Source: an uncultured Collinsella sp.
Lineage (GTDB): Bacteria > Actinomycetota > Coriobacteriia > Coriobacteriales > Coriobacteriaceae
Length of the DNA: 10,919 nucleotides
Direction: 5' to 3'
Assembly (NCBI GenBank): GCA_958438125.1
Contig: CAUBQN010000045.1
Coordinates: 1 to 10,919, forward strand
A program made the translations under genes and the position numbers. Within the stretch, counting starts at the first letter, position 1. The number at the start of each line of letters is the position of its first letter. Below are positions 1 through 6,517 of the stretch, in pieces. Below the pieces are notes generated by a model. It was not told the DNA's origin and did no database searches. It was given only the letters and a program-made list of their open reading frames with translations.

Positions 1-1596
1 ACGCTCGGCGTCGGCATCAACGTGCCCATCCACACCGTGGTGCTCACCGCGCTCACCAAGTTCGACGGTTACAAGATGCGTCGTCTGCGCGCCCGTGAGT
101 TCCATCAGATTGCCGGTCGCGCCGGCCGCTCGGGCTTCGATACCGAGGGCATGGTGATTGCCGAGGCACCCGAGCACGAGATCGAGAATGCCAAGCTTAT
201 GGCCAAGGCGGGCGACGACCCCAAAAAACTCCGTAAGATTAAAAAGAAAAAGGCCCCCGAGGGCTTTGTCACCTGGAACAAGCAGACCTTTGAGCGCCTG
301 ATTGAGACGCAGCCCGAGACGCTCAAGCCGCGCCTGCGCATCACGCACTCCATGGTGATTAGCGTGGTCGAGCAGGGCGGCGATGCCCGAGCCCGCGTAC
401 ACGACCTCATCGAAACGAGCCTGCAGACTCCCGAGGAAAAGGCCAAGCTCGAGGTTCGCGCCGACGAAATCTTCGCCACACTCATCGATTCCGGCGTCGT
501 CGTTCGCACCGAGGTGCCGCCCGCGCCCGACGCTCCGGCTGACGCCGCGCCGGACATCGACTACGCGCTGACGGTCGATCTGCCCGAGGACTTCGCACTC
601 GATCAGCCGCTCTCGCCGTTCTTGCTTGCCGCGTTGGAGCTGCTCGACCCCGAGAGCGAGACCTATACCATGGATCTGATCTCGATGGTCGAGGCAACGC
701 TCGAGGATCCCAAGCAGGTGCTGCGCGCACAGGAGCGCGCCGCGCGCGACCGCGCGATGGCCGAAATGAAGGCCGACGGCATAGAGTACGAGGAACGTCT
801 GGAGCGCATTCAGGACGTCACCTACGAAAAGCCGCTCGAGGACTTGCTCGATGCCGCCTTCGACAAGTACTGCCAAGAAGTACCTTGGGCCAACGACTAC
901 CAGCTCTCGCCCAAGAGCGTCCTGCGCGACATGCTGGAGAGCGCGAGCGACTTTAAGGGCTATATCCAAAAGCTCGGCATCGCCCGCTCCGAGGGCATTT
1001 TGCTGCGCTACCTAGCAGAGGCCTACCGTTCACTCGACCGCACCGTGCCCATCGAGAAGCGCGACGAGCGCCTGCGCGACATTATCTCGTGGCTGGGCTT
1101 TGTGGTGCGCTCGGTGGACTCGAGCCTGGTGGACGAGTGGGAGAACGCCGGCAACCCGGCAGCCCTCGATGCTGCGCCGCCGCAGGGCATCGACGAGGTC
1201 GTGGCGGACCGTCGCGGCTGCACGCTATTGGTGCGCAACGCGCTCTTCCGCCGCGTGACCCTTGCCGCCCGCGAGCACGTTCGCGACCTGGGCGAGCTCG
1301 ACGACGACTGGGGCATGAGCGAGATCCGCTGGCAAAAAACACTCGACGCTTACCACGAGCAGCACGAGGAAATCCTCACCGACGGAGATGCCCGCAGCGC
1401 CGCGATGTTTTCCATTGACGAGTCCGACGAGAAGACCGCGCACGTATGGCACGTGCACCAGATCTTTGCCGACGAGGATGGCGACCACGACTTTGGCATC
1501 ATGGGCGATGTCGACCTGGACGCCACGCAAGACGGCGGCGAGGTCATCTTCAAAAACTACCGTGTCGGCTTTATCGAGGACCTGCTCGAAGACTAG
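1..1596 (+). CDS. DEAD/DEAH-box helicase with DUF3516 C-terminal domain, 5' end outside the window
   Basis: The reading frame is open from base 1, so the gene starts upstream and only the last 531 residues are seen. The fragment opens inside the second RecA-like helicase domain. TLGVGIN followed by the VVLT strand is motif V, and HQIAGRAGRSG (about residues 35-45) is motif VI with its arginine finger. The remaining ~440 residues are rich in Asp and Glu and match what I know of DUF3516, the C-terminal region of a group of actinobacterial Ski2-like superfamily 2 helicases. It includes a long helical stretch (about residues 210-300) and an acidic C-terminus ending FIEDLLED. Such proteins are thought to unwind RNA or DNA using ATP; the substrate is unknown. 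The ATP-binding motifs (Walker A, DEAD/DEAH) would lie upstream and cannot be checked. A hairpin terminator follows 21 bases after the stop. Family call firm, biological role open. Confidence 0.9.
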   Translation, partial: TLGVGINVPIHTVVLTALTKFDGYKMRRLRAREFHQIAGRAGRSGFDTEGMVIAEAPEHEIENAKLMAKAGDDPKKLRKIKKKKAPEGFVTWNKQTFERLIETQPETLKPRLRITHSMVISVVEQGGDARARVHDLIETSLQTPEEKAKLEVRADEIFATLIDSGVVVRTEVPPAPDAPADAAPDIDYALTVDLPEDFALDQPLSPFLLAALELLDPESETYTMDLISMVEATLEDPKQVLRAQERAARDRAMAEMKADGIEYEERLERIQDVTYEKPLEDLLDAAFDKYCQEVPWANDYQLSPKSVLRDMLESASDFKGYIQKLGIARSEGILLRYLAEAYRSLDRTVPIEKRDERLRDIISWLGFVVRSVDSSLVDEWENAGNPAALDAAPPQGIDEVVADRRGCTLLVRNALFRRVTLAAREHVRDLGELDDDWGMSEIRWQKTLDAYHEQHEEILTDGDARSAAMFSIDESDEKTAHVWHVHQIFADEDGDHDFGIMGDVDLDATQDGGEVIFKNYRVGFIEDLLED

Positions 1597-1617
1597 CCGA
1601 ACTTACCGGAACGAAAC

Positions 1618-1653
1618 GGGGCCGCTGGCAATATCGCCAGCGGCCCCACTTTT
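1618..1653. terminator. Intrinsic terminator between convergent genes
   Basis: A perfect 12-bp stem (GGGGCCGCTGGC at 1618-1629 with its complement at 1636-1647) closes a six-base loop and is followed by ACTTTT on the plus strand. It ends the helicase transcript. The DUF2130 gene converges from the other side, with its stop at 1671. On that strand the stem is followed by only a weak T-rich stretch (GTTTCGTT), so termination there is possible but less certain. Confidence 0.9.
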
Positions 1654-1670
1654 GCACTATACGCTATGCC

Positions 1671-3428
1671 TTACTCGGCACCCTCGACCTCATACGAATC
1701 CGCCTCGGCTGGCTCATCGTTTGTCTCTGTCGCAGCCCCGCGCGCCTCGTCAAACGCGGTCTTCATGGTCTTGTTGCCCCACGTGAGCTTGCGAATGGTA
1801 AGATCGTCCGCCTTCTTGTTGGCTAGGCGCAGATTGTTCTCGGAGGACAGCAACGCCTCCTTGGTTTTCTGCAGGTGGCTAATCGTCTTGTCGATCTCAT
1901 CAATCGCCGTTTGGAACTTGCGGCTCGCGATCTCGTAGTTGCGACCGAAATCATTCTTGAACTTCTCCATCTTGGCTTCGAAGTTCGTGACGTCGATATT
2001 CTGCTGTTTGTACTCCGCCAGTTCCTGCTTATAGCGCAGCGAACCCATGGCGGCGTTGCGAAGAAGCGTGATCATGGGAATAAAGAACTGTGGGCGAATC
2101 ACGTACATCTTCTCGTAGCGATAGCTCACGTCCACGATGCCGGCGTTGTAAAGCTCGCTCTCGGGTTCGAGCAACGTGCAGAGCACCGCGTACTCACAGC
2201 CTTTCTGGCGACGATCGTGATCGAGTTTCTTAAAGAAGTCCTCGTTTTTATGCTTGGTCGCAGTCTCGTCGTTCTCGTTTTTCATCTCGAACATAATCGA
2301 AATGACCTCGTTGCCGCTCGCGTCGCACTCACGGAAAATGAAGTCGCCCTTGGTGCCCTCGGACGCATCGTTGTCCTTCTCGAAGTACGCGTTGGGAAAC
2401 GCCGTCATGCGCAGGCGGTTAAACTCGGTCTCGCAGTGCTGCTCGAGCGACTCGCCCACCATCTTGGTGGACAGGCGGACCTTCATGTCCTTAAGGCGCT
2501 CGATCTCTTCGTCCTTGTAGCGAATCAGGTCATCGCTCGCGCGCTTGGCCTGCGCAAGCTCGAGCTCGTGTGCCGCCTTGGCCTGTTCCTCGCGAGAATC
2601 GCGCACCGCCAGCTCGCTCGTCAGTTTGGCACGCGCCTCATCGCGCTCTCGCTCCGCCGCGGCGACCGCCTCCGACAGGTTCATTTTTGCCATCAGCTCC
2701 TGCTCGCGCAGCTGGGCGCGCAGACCCTCAGCCTCTTGCTCGGACTGAGCCTTTGCGGCGGAAAACTTCTCTTGCACCTTCGCGCGATAGTCAGTAAGCG
2801 CGCGCTCGGCCTCGCTGCGAGCGGCATCGAGCTCGCGCTGCGACTCAGCCGCAGCGGCGGCAAGCGCCATCTCCTGGGCCTTGTCCGCCGCGGCAAGCCT
2901 GGCCTGCAGCTCGGCAATCTGAGCATCACGTGCAGCTAAATCGTTTTGAGCAGCGTTGCGCGCCGCCGACTCGACGAGCTTAGCTTCGTCATCTTTGCGC
3001 TCCAGCTGCGCACGCAAATTGTCGATTTCTCGCTGAAGCTCGGCGTTTTCCTTTTGAGCGTCGGCACGGGCCTCAACCGCCGCGCGCTGGCTTGCACTCT
3101 CGCGCTCTGCGGCAGCGCCCTCGAGCTTAGCGCGCAACTCGGCAAGCTCGGCATCGCGCTTGGCAACCTCTTGTGCCAGCTGCTGAGCTGCAGCATTCTT
3201 CTGCTCGACAAGCTGAGCGTTGCGCTGAGACTCTGCCTTTTGCAAGGCGGCCGTCGAACGCGAGCGTTCAAGCTCCAGCGCCTGCTCGCCCTCGCGCTGG
3301 ACAGCCTTCACACGCTCATCCAGGTCGCGCGAGAACTCGGCATCGCGCACTTGCTTGACGATATCCGCATAGCCGGACGCATCGACCTTAAAAACTTCGC
3401 CGCAATGCGGGCACTTGATCTCGTTCAT
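1671..3428 (-). CDS. DUF2130 protein: zinc-finger-like N-terminus, long coiled coil, PD-(D/E)XK-like core
   Basis: This 585-residue cytoplasmic protein has three parts. Residues 4-12 hold a single CPHC knuckle (Cys6, Cys9) of the kind seen at zinc-ribbon N-termini; no second Cys pair follows, so any zinc site would have to be shared between subunits. Residues ~35-315 are nearly all Ala, Glu, Arg, Gln and Lys in heptad-like order, a long coiled coil. Residues ~316-500 match DUF2130. Within it Asp362 (KGDFIF) and Glu381-x-Lys383 (FEMK), with an upstream Glu334, reproduce the order of a PD-(D/E)XK nuclease active site. A second helical segment (~500-545) and an acidic tail close the protein. The ATG is preceded by GAGGAG at good spacing. 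The same 14 bases (GAGGAGCTGCTATG) precede the HIRAN gene at 4703. Nuclease activity is inferred from the motif order only; no function is established for the family as far as I know. Confidence 0.88.
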   Translation of the reverse strand: MNEIKCPHCGEVFKVDASGYADIVKQVRDAEFSRDLDERVKAVQREGEQALELERSRSTAALQKAESQRNAQLVEQKNAAAQQLAQEVAKRDAELAELRAKLEGAAAERESASQRAAVEARADAQKENAELQREIDNLRAQLERKDDEAKLVESAARNAAQNDLAARDAQIAELQARLAAADKAQEMALAAAAAESQRELDAARSEAERALTDYRAKVQEKFSAAKAQSEQEAEGLRAQLREQELMAKMNLSEAVAAAERERDEARAKLTSELAVRDSREEQAKAAHELELAQAKRASDDLIRYKDEEIERLKDMKVRLSTKMVGESLEQHCETEFNRLRMTAFPNAYFEKDNDASEGTKGDFIFRECDASGNEVISIMFEMKNENDETATKHKNEDFFKKLDHDRRQKGCEYAVLCTLLEPESELYNAGIVDVSYRYEKMYVIRPQFFIPMITLLRNAAMGSLRYKQELAEYKQQNIDVTNFEAKMEKFKNDFGRNYEIASRKFQTAIDEIDKTISHLQKTKEALLSSENNLRLANKKADDLTIRKLTWGNKTMKTAFDEARGAATETNDEPAEADSYEVEGAE

Positions 3429-3486
3429 AGCAGCTCCTCGATGGACGCAAATTTCAACCGCCTACACTCTACCGCGCCGCACGGAC

Positions 3487-3521
3487 AAAAAAGGCGCCGC
3501 CGCCATAATGGCAACGGCGCC
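3487..3521 (-). terminator. Intrinsic terminator after the phosphoesterase gene
   Basis: On the minus strand GGCGCCG (3521-3515) pairs with CGGCGCC (3499-3493), with extra GCC/GGC pairing inside. Six T residues (A's at 3487-3492 on the plus strand) follow immediately. It lies about 50 bases after the phosphoesterase stop and about 60 bases before the DUF2130 start, so it separates the two genes into different transcripts. Confidence 0.8.
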
Positions 3522-3522
3522 A

Positions 3523-3561
3523 GAACCACCGCAAAGGTGCCTGTCCCCTTTGTGGTGGTTC
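3523..3561. repeat. REP-like palindrome with a GGTGCCTGTCCCC core
   Basis: A 15-bp inverted repeat (3523-3537 with 3547-3561, one G/T mismatch: ACCGCAAAGG against CCTTTGTGGT) surrounds the loop TGCCTGTCC. The loop and its flanks read GGTGCCTGTCCCCTTT. From memory, this string recurs as an extragenic palindrome in many genomes that carry REP-associated tyrosine transposases (RAYT, IS200-like). Only one copy is present here, so the repeat status is from recall rather than seen. It sits directly after the phosphoesterase stop, which is the usual position of such elements. Confidence 0.6.
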
Positions 3562-3566
3562 GAGAA

Positions 3567-4112
3567 TTACAGTCCAAAAAAGCCGAGAATCTGGTCACGG
3601 CTTACGGGCTTGTAGTCATTGGCGTCGAGGCCCACATCGTAGCGGTAAATGGGGCGCTCGCGATTGCGGTTGCGTGCGTTGGCGCGGTCACCCCTGCTGT
3701 GGATATGCCCGTGCAGCATAATGGCGCCACGCGCCTTGCCATTCCAGCTGAGCATGGGATAGTGGCTCATAACCAGACGATGGCCCTTGGCATAGCCGGG
3801 AGCAACCTCCAAATAATCACGCATGTCTTCCCAGATTTGGGGCGCAGCTGGATCTTCCCAGTCGCTATCATGGTTACCACGGATGAGCGTCACATTCTGG
3901 CATTCGATGCGCTCGCGCAGGCGCACCGCCTCCGCCAGGGGCAAACGATAGGTAAAGTCCCCCAAGATATAGAGACGGTCGTCCGCCGCTACGCACTCAT
4001 TGACGGCATCGATGACCTTGCGGTTCATCTCCTCGACCGAATCAAACGGCCGATCCATATCGTGCAAGATATTCGTATCGCCCAGGTGCAGGTCGGCGGT
4101 AAACCACATCAT
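3567..4112 (-). CDS. Calcineurin-like metallophosphoesterase
   Basis: This compact 181-residue enzyme carries all the metal-binding motifs of the calcineurin-like phosphoesterase superfamily in order: Asp7-x-His9 (TADLHLGD), Gly51-Asp52 (LGDFTY), Gly79-Asn-His-Asp82 (RGNHDSD), His117 (MSHYPM) and Gly135-His-x-His138 (LHGHIHS). These place two metal ions for hydrolysis of a phosphoester. The protein resembles the short YfcE/MPE-like bacterial enzymes, whose natural substrate is often unknown, and the sequence does not show it here. There is no signal peptide or membrane segment. The gene opens with two ATG codons in a row, 66 bases after the stop of the small gene at 4179. A Shine-Dalgarno-like GAGGG lies ~10 bases before the first ATG. 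It is followed by a REP-like palindrome and a terminator. Superfamily firm, substrate unknown. Confidence 0.92.
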   Translation of the reverse strand: MMWFTADLHLGDTNILHDMDRPFDSVEEMNRKVIDAVNECVAADDRLYILGDFTYRLPLAEAVRLRERIECQNVTLIRGNHDSDWEDPAAPQIWEDMRDYLEVAPGYAKGHRLVMSHYPMLSWNGKARGAIMLHGHIHSRGDRANARNRNRERPIYRYDVGLDANDYKPVSRDQILGFFGL

Positions 4113-4152
4113 CGTCTATGCCCTCATTTCGCAACGCGTCAAACTCGTGCTA

Positions 4153-4158
4153 AGTATA
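4153..4158 (-). promoter_or_regulatory. Possible -10 box for the phosphoesterase gene
   Basis: TATACT, preceded directly by TG on the minus strand, lies 40 bases before the phosphoesterase ATG, in the gap after the small gene. It matches five of six bases of the -10 consensus. No convincing -35 hexamer stands 16-18 bases upstream, so this is only a candidate. The gene could instead be read from the HIRAN promoter. Confidence 0.3.
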
Positions 4159-4178
4159 CAGACACAGCGATGCGGCGG

Positions 4179-4358
4179 TTATCCAAAGAGCCCACCGAAC
4201 AGACCCCGGCGGCGTTTGTCCTTTTTATTCGAACCTTTGCCCTGGGCGTTCTTATCCTTTTTCTTTTTGCGATCCTGCTCTAGCTCATCGTCATCGAGTA
4301 GCGTATCCCACTCAAACGGATCGTCTGTCAGATCGAACAGGTCATCGTCATCAAACAT
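4179..4358 (-). CDS. Small two-charged-halves protein, 59 residues, downstream of HIRAN gene
   Basis: This short reading frame is supported by a well-spaced GGGAGA Shine-Dalgarno sequence seven bases before its ATG and by its place 18 bases after the HIRAN stop on the same strand. Its composition is strongly segmented. Residues 2-29 are acidic (four Asp in a row at 3-6, then FDLTDDPFEWD and LLDDDELEQD). Residues 30-51 are basic, with runs of Lys and Arg (RKKKKDK, KKDKRRR). The end is a Gly-Phe-Leu tail, GLFGGLFG. There is no Cys, signal peptide or membrane helix. I do not recognise a named family. The layout would suit a small cytoplasmic protein that binds a partner or nucleic acid through its basic half, with the acidic half as mimic or shield; this is speculation. 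The coupling to the HIRAN gene suggests co-expression. Confidence 0.68.
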   Translation of the reverse strand: MFDDDDLFDLTDDPFEWDTLLDDDELEQDRKKKKDKNAQGKGSNKKDKRRRGLFGGLFG

Positions 4359-4376
4359 GGCAGTCTCCCATACCGA

Positions 4377-4703
4377 TTAGCGAGCATCCACCACATAGAG
4401 CCCAACGCGCACCTGATGCCACGGGCTGCGCTCGGGGGCAACCTGTTGCACGCGGCCCTCAAATACGTCCTCGTGGCCGTAATACATCATCAAGGACAGT
4501 GGGCCGACCTCGTTTCCCGGAACATAGCCAAGCTTGGTGTTGCCGTAATAAATCGCAACCGCCTCAGGGTCATGGGGATTATCGCGCTCGGCACACAGCG
4601 TCAGCTTATCGCCCGCTTTAAGATCGCCCAAGACCAAGGCGCCATCGGCATACTGAAATCCTGCAATGTGAAATGACAGAAGAACACGCGAAGGCTCGTA
4701 CAT
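4377..4703 (-). CDS. Stand-alone HIRAN-domain protein
   Basis: The whole 108-residue protein is a single HIRAN domain. It starts with FHIAGFQYADG and a turn of LKAGDKLTL, continues with the hallmark ERDNPHDPEAVAI segment (residues ~40-52), then LGYVP and a C-terminal strand pair VRVGLYVV. In HLTF/Rad5-type helicases this domain binds the 3'-hydroxyl end of single-stranded DNA. Free-standing bacterial copies are common near DNA-processing genes and their role is not settled. The start is fixed by GAGGAG seven bases before the ATG; the leader is identical over 14 bases to that of the DUF2130 gene. The small 59-residue gene follows 18 bases after the stop, so the two probably form one transcript. 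There are no membrane segments or signal peptide. Domain assignment firm; physiological role unknown. Confidence 0.87.
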   Translation of the reverse strand: MYEPSRVLLSFHIAGFQYADGALVLGDLKAGDKLTLCAERDNPHDPEAVAIYYGNTKLGYVPGNEVGPLSLMMYYGHEDVFEGRVQQVAPERSPWHQVRVGLYVVDAR

Positions 4704-4856
4704 AGCAGCTCCTCTAACGGCCGGATAAACCGGTGTGTAACCTTATTGAGAAGTCTACGGTCCCGTGCGGACACAAATACATCCTGTCTGCGTCCTTCAA
4801 TCGTTTGCCTCAACGCTTGCGCGACAGAACGCTTGCAGATAAGATAGGAACACGGA

Positions 4857-4939
4857 TGGCACCCGTTGCCGCGGGTCTTGCCAACTCCGATACACGTTTT
4901 CATCGTGAGAAGTGGCCGTCTTCGCTTACGCGGGGGCGG
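4857..4939 (-). ncRNA. Structured 3' region of the small membrane-protein transcript
   Basis: Two hairpins follow the stop of the 27-residue gene on the minus strand. Directly after the stop codon, GCCG pairs with CGGC around a symmetric internal loop and an inner CGC-GTAA-GCG hairpin (4915-4940). About 35 bases on, GGC-AAG-ACCCG pairs with CGGGT-GCC around CGGCAA (about 4858-4881). No T-run follows. A structured tail like this resembles those I associate with small holin-like toxin genes. The transcript end is not evident, and this could simply be untranslated RNA. The rest of the gap to 4704 shows nothing else I can support. Confidence 0.4.
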
Positions 4940-5023
4940 CTATTTCATTCGGCCGATAAACAGACCGAGTTCGATAGCCGCAATCAACAACGCCAATAAC
5001 GAAATAACATCGCTTACGTTCAT
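4940..5023 (-). CDS. 27-residue single-helix membrane protein, holin-like toxin candidate
   Basis: The frame opens with MNVSDV, runs through about 17 hydrophobic residues (ISLLALLIAAIELGLFI) with one Glu at position 18, and ends GRMK. That is the pattern of a one-pass membrane peptide. It has a good Shine-Dalgarno sequence (AAGGGA, seven bases before the ATG), which is buried in an 11-bp hairpin (see 5025-5049). Size, N-terminal MxVxxV start, single helix and basic end match the small proteins annotated as putative holin-like toxins (Hol_Tox/TxpA-like, type I toxin-antitoxin), although those usually end in a longer Lys-rich tail. A hairpin terminator at 5082-5120 isolates it from the aldehyde dehydrogenase upstream, so it needs its own promoter, which I could not place with confidence. 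It could also be a harmless small membrane regulator. Toxicity is inferred only. Confidence 0.6.
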   Translation of the reverse strand: MNVSDVISLLALLIAAIELGLFIGRMK

Positions 5024-5024
5024 A

Positions 5025-5049
5025 CCAAATCCCTTCTAAAGGGAGTTGG
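5025..5049 (-). promoter_or_regulatory. Hairpin that hides the ribosome binding site of the 27-residue gene
   Basis: On the minus strand CCAACTCCCTT pairs with AAGGGATTTGG around a three-base TAG loop: 10 of 11 positions pair, with one C/T mismatch. The AAGGGA of the second arm is the Shine-Dalgarno sequence, and the stem ends one base before the ATG. Translation should be blocked unless the stem opens. Shine-Dalgarno masking of this kind is a known feature of type I toxin messages. Confidence 0.65.
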
Positions 5050-5081
5050 CCCATCCGTGCTCCATAACAGTAGTCTAACGC

Positions 5082-5120
5082 AAAATGCAGGTAATAGGAA
5101 CACTTGTTCGTATTACCTGC
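5082..5120 (-). terminator. Terminator after the aldehyde dehydrogenase operon
   Basis: GCAGGTAATA (5087-5096) and TATTACCTGC (5111-5120) are a perfect 10-bp inverted repeat. The inner GAACA/TGTTC arms extend the stem past a single G/G mismatch, leaving only two loop bases. On the minus strand ATTTTG follows, nine bases after the dehydrogenase stop. The T-run is only four long, so strength is moderate. On the plus strand GCCCTTTT follows, so it could stop transcription from either side. Confidence 0.75.
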
Positions 5121-5128
5121 GCCCTTTT

Positions 5129-6508
5129 CTAATGAACAAACATGCGCACGAACTTGTGCTTCCAGCTTGCGTAGGGCGCATACCGAAACGGCACGTCCAG
5201 CCAAGTTGCCTTGTTCACGATACTCTTCTTGTGGCTAAACGTATCGAAGCTCTCGCGTCCATGGTACTGCCCCATACCGCTCGCGCCCATGCCGCCAAAG
5301 CCCATATGGCTCGTAGCCAAGTGCATGATCGTGTCGTTGACACAGCCACCGCCAAAGGGCACGTAACGCACGAAGCGCTGCTGAACTGCGCGATCCTGAC
5401 TAAAGATATACAGGGCCAGCGGCGTCGGACGATCCGCAATAAACGCTTCGGCCTCGTCTAGGCTCTCAAACGTCAGCACCGGCAAGATGGGACCGAAGAT
5501 CTCCTCCTGCATCACGGCGTCATCGGGGGTCACGCCGTCCAAAATTGTCGGCTCGATCTTCAGCGAAGTCTCCCGCGCGGTGCCTCCAAGCACGACCTTA
5601 TCGGGATCGATCAGCCCGCGCACGCGCGCAAAATGCTTGGCGTTGACGATATGCCCGTAATCCTCGTTATCGAGCGGATGCTCACCAAACATACGGCGGA
5701 CCTCTTCCTTGATGAGGCCCAGCAGCTCGTCGTGCACGCGCGTATCGACCAGCAGGTAGTCGGGCGCCACGCAGGTCTGCCCCATGTTGAGCCATTTGCC
5801 AAAGGCGATACGCCGTGCCGCGACCTTCAAGTTTGCCGTCGCATCCACGATGCAGGGGCTCTTGCCGCCCAGCTCAAGCGTCACGGGCGTGAGGTTTTTA
5901 CTCGCGCGCTCCATAACGAGCTTGCCGACCGAAACGCTACCGGTAAAGAAGATCTTGTCCCAGCACTCATCGAGCAGCGCTTCGTTTTCGGCGCGCCCGC
6001 CCTCGACAACCGTCACCAGGCACGGATCAAATGCCTCTTCACAGATTTGCTTGAGCACCGCACTCGATGCCGAAGCATAGGCACTCGGCTTGATGACCAC
6101 GGTATTGCCCGCGGCAAGGGCGCCGGCGAGCGGCTCGAGTGTTAGCAAAAACGGGTAGTTCCACGGAGCCATGATGAGCGTGACGCCATAGGGCACGGCT
6201 TGCGTTTTGCACACACTCACGGCGTTGGCAAGGTCACACGGACGCAGGCGCGGACGACTCCATCGAGCCACGTGAGCGATCTGATGACGAATCTCGGAAA
6301 GCGACGTGCCGATCTCGCACATATATGCCTCGTCATGCGACTTTCCCAAATCGGTCTTGAGTGCATGGGCAATATCGGCCTCGTGCGCCCGTACCGCATC
6401 GCGTAAACTCACGAGCGCGCGACGTCGGGCATCAACATCAAACGTAGCGTGCGTTTTAAAGTAAGTGCGCTGATCGCCGACGATGCGCGCAATTTCCTCG
6501 GTGTTCAT
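5129..6508 (-). CDS. Aldehyde dehydrogenase, class 3-like, NAD(P)-dependent
   Basis: This 459-residue soluble enzyme should oxidise an aldehyde to the carboxylic acid with NAD(P)+. The full active-site set is visible: APWNYP with Asn117, Lys140 (VIKPSAYA) for cofactor binding, the GS turn at 190-191, the general base Glu212 (LELGGKSP), the nucleophile Cys246 (MGQTCVAPDY) and Glu336 (EEIFGP). The length near 460, the GQTCVAPDY signature and the C-terminal VND-HL-SHMGFGGMGASGMG segment are typical of the ALDH3 branch (fatty, aromatic and coniferyl aldehyde enzymes) rather than the ~490-residue classical ALDHs. The last ~30 residues (PFRYAPYASWKHKFVRMF) are an amphipathic basic/aromatic tail, as in ALDH3 proteins that associate with membranes. 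The gene follows the alcohol dehydrogenase after nine bases, and its GGAGG overlaps the upstream stop codon, which suggests translational coupling. The substrate chain length cannot be read from the sequence. Confidence 0.94.
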   Translation of the reverse strand: MNTEEIARIVGDQRTYFKTHATFDVDARRRALVSLRDAVRAHEADIAHALKTDLGKSHDEAYMCEIGTSLSEIRHQIAHVARWSRPRLRPCDLANAVSVCKTQAVPYGVTLIMAPWNYPFLLTLEPLAGALAAGNTVVIKPSAYASASSAVLKQICEEAFDPCLVTVVEGGRAENEALLDECWDKIFFTGSVSVGKLVMERASKNLTPVTLELGGKSPCIVDATANLKVAARRIAFGKWLNMGQTCVAPDYLLVDTRVHDELLGLIKEEVRRMFGEHPLDNEDYGHIVNAKHFARVRGLIDPDKVVLGGTARETSLKIEPTILDGVTPDDAVMQEEIFGPILPVLTFESLDEAEAFIADRPTPLALYIFSQDRAVQQRFVRYVPFGGGCVNDTIMHLATSHMGFGGMGASGMGQYHGRESFDTFSHKKSIVNKATWLDVPFRYAPYASWKHKFVRMFVH

Positions 6509-6517
6509 GGCACCCTC

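Noticed and set aside
1875..2939. Plus-strand open frame of 354 codons
   Set aside because: It is the antisense of the DUF2130 gene. The Leu/Arg/Ala-rich product reflects the repetitive Glu/Ala coiled-coil codons.
2946..4283. Plus-strand open frame of 445 codons
   Set aside because: It lies opposite the DUF2130 coiled coil and the phosphoesterase, both well supported, and crosses a terminator. It has no family resemblance.
4812..4840. Possible plus-strand promoter (TTGCGC, 17 bases, TAAGAT) for an antisense RNA against the small membrane gene
   Set aside because: The match to consensus is too weak on both hexamers, and no terminator marks an antisense RNA. It is worth testing by RNA sequencing but not annotating.
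4601..4903. Minus-strand frame of 100 codons before the HIRAN gene
   Set aside because: It overlaps the HIRAN start in another frame, has no Shine-Dalgarno sequence and covers the structured tail of the small membrane-protein transcript.
4733..4999. Plus-strand frame of 88 codons in the gap
   Set aside because: GTG start without a ribosome binding site, no recognisable domain, and it lies opposite the better supported 27-residue gene.
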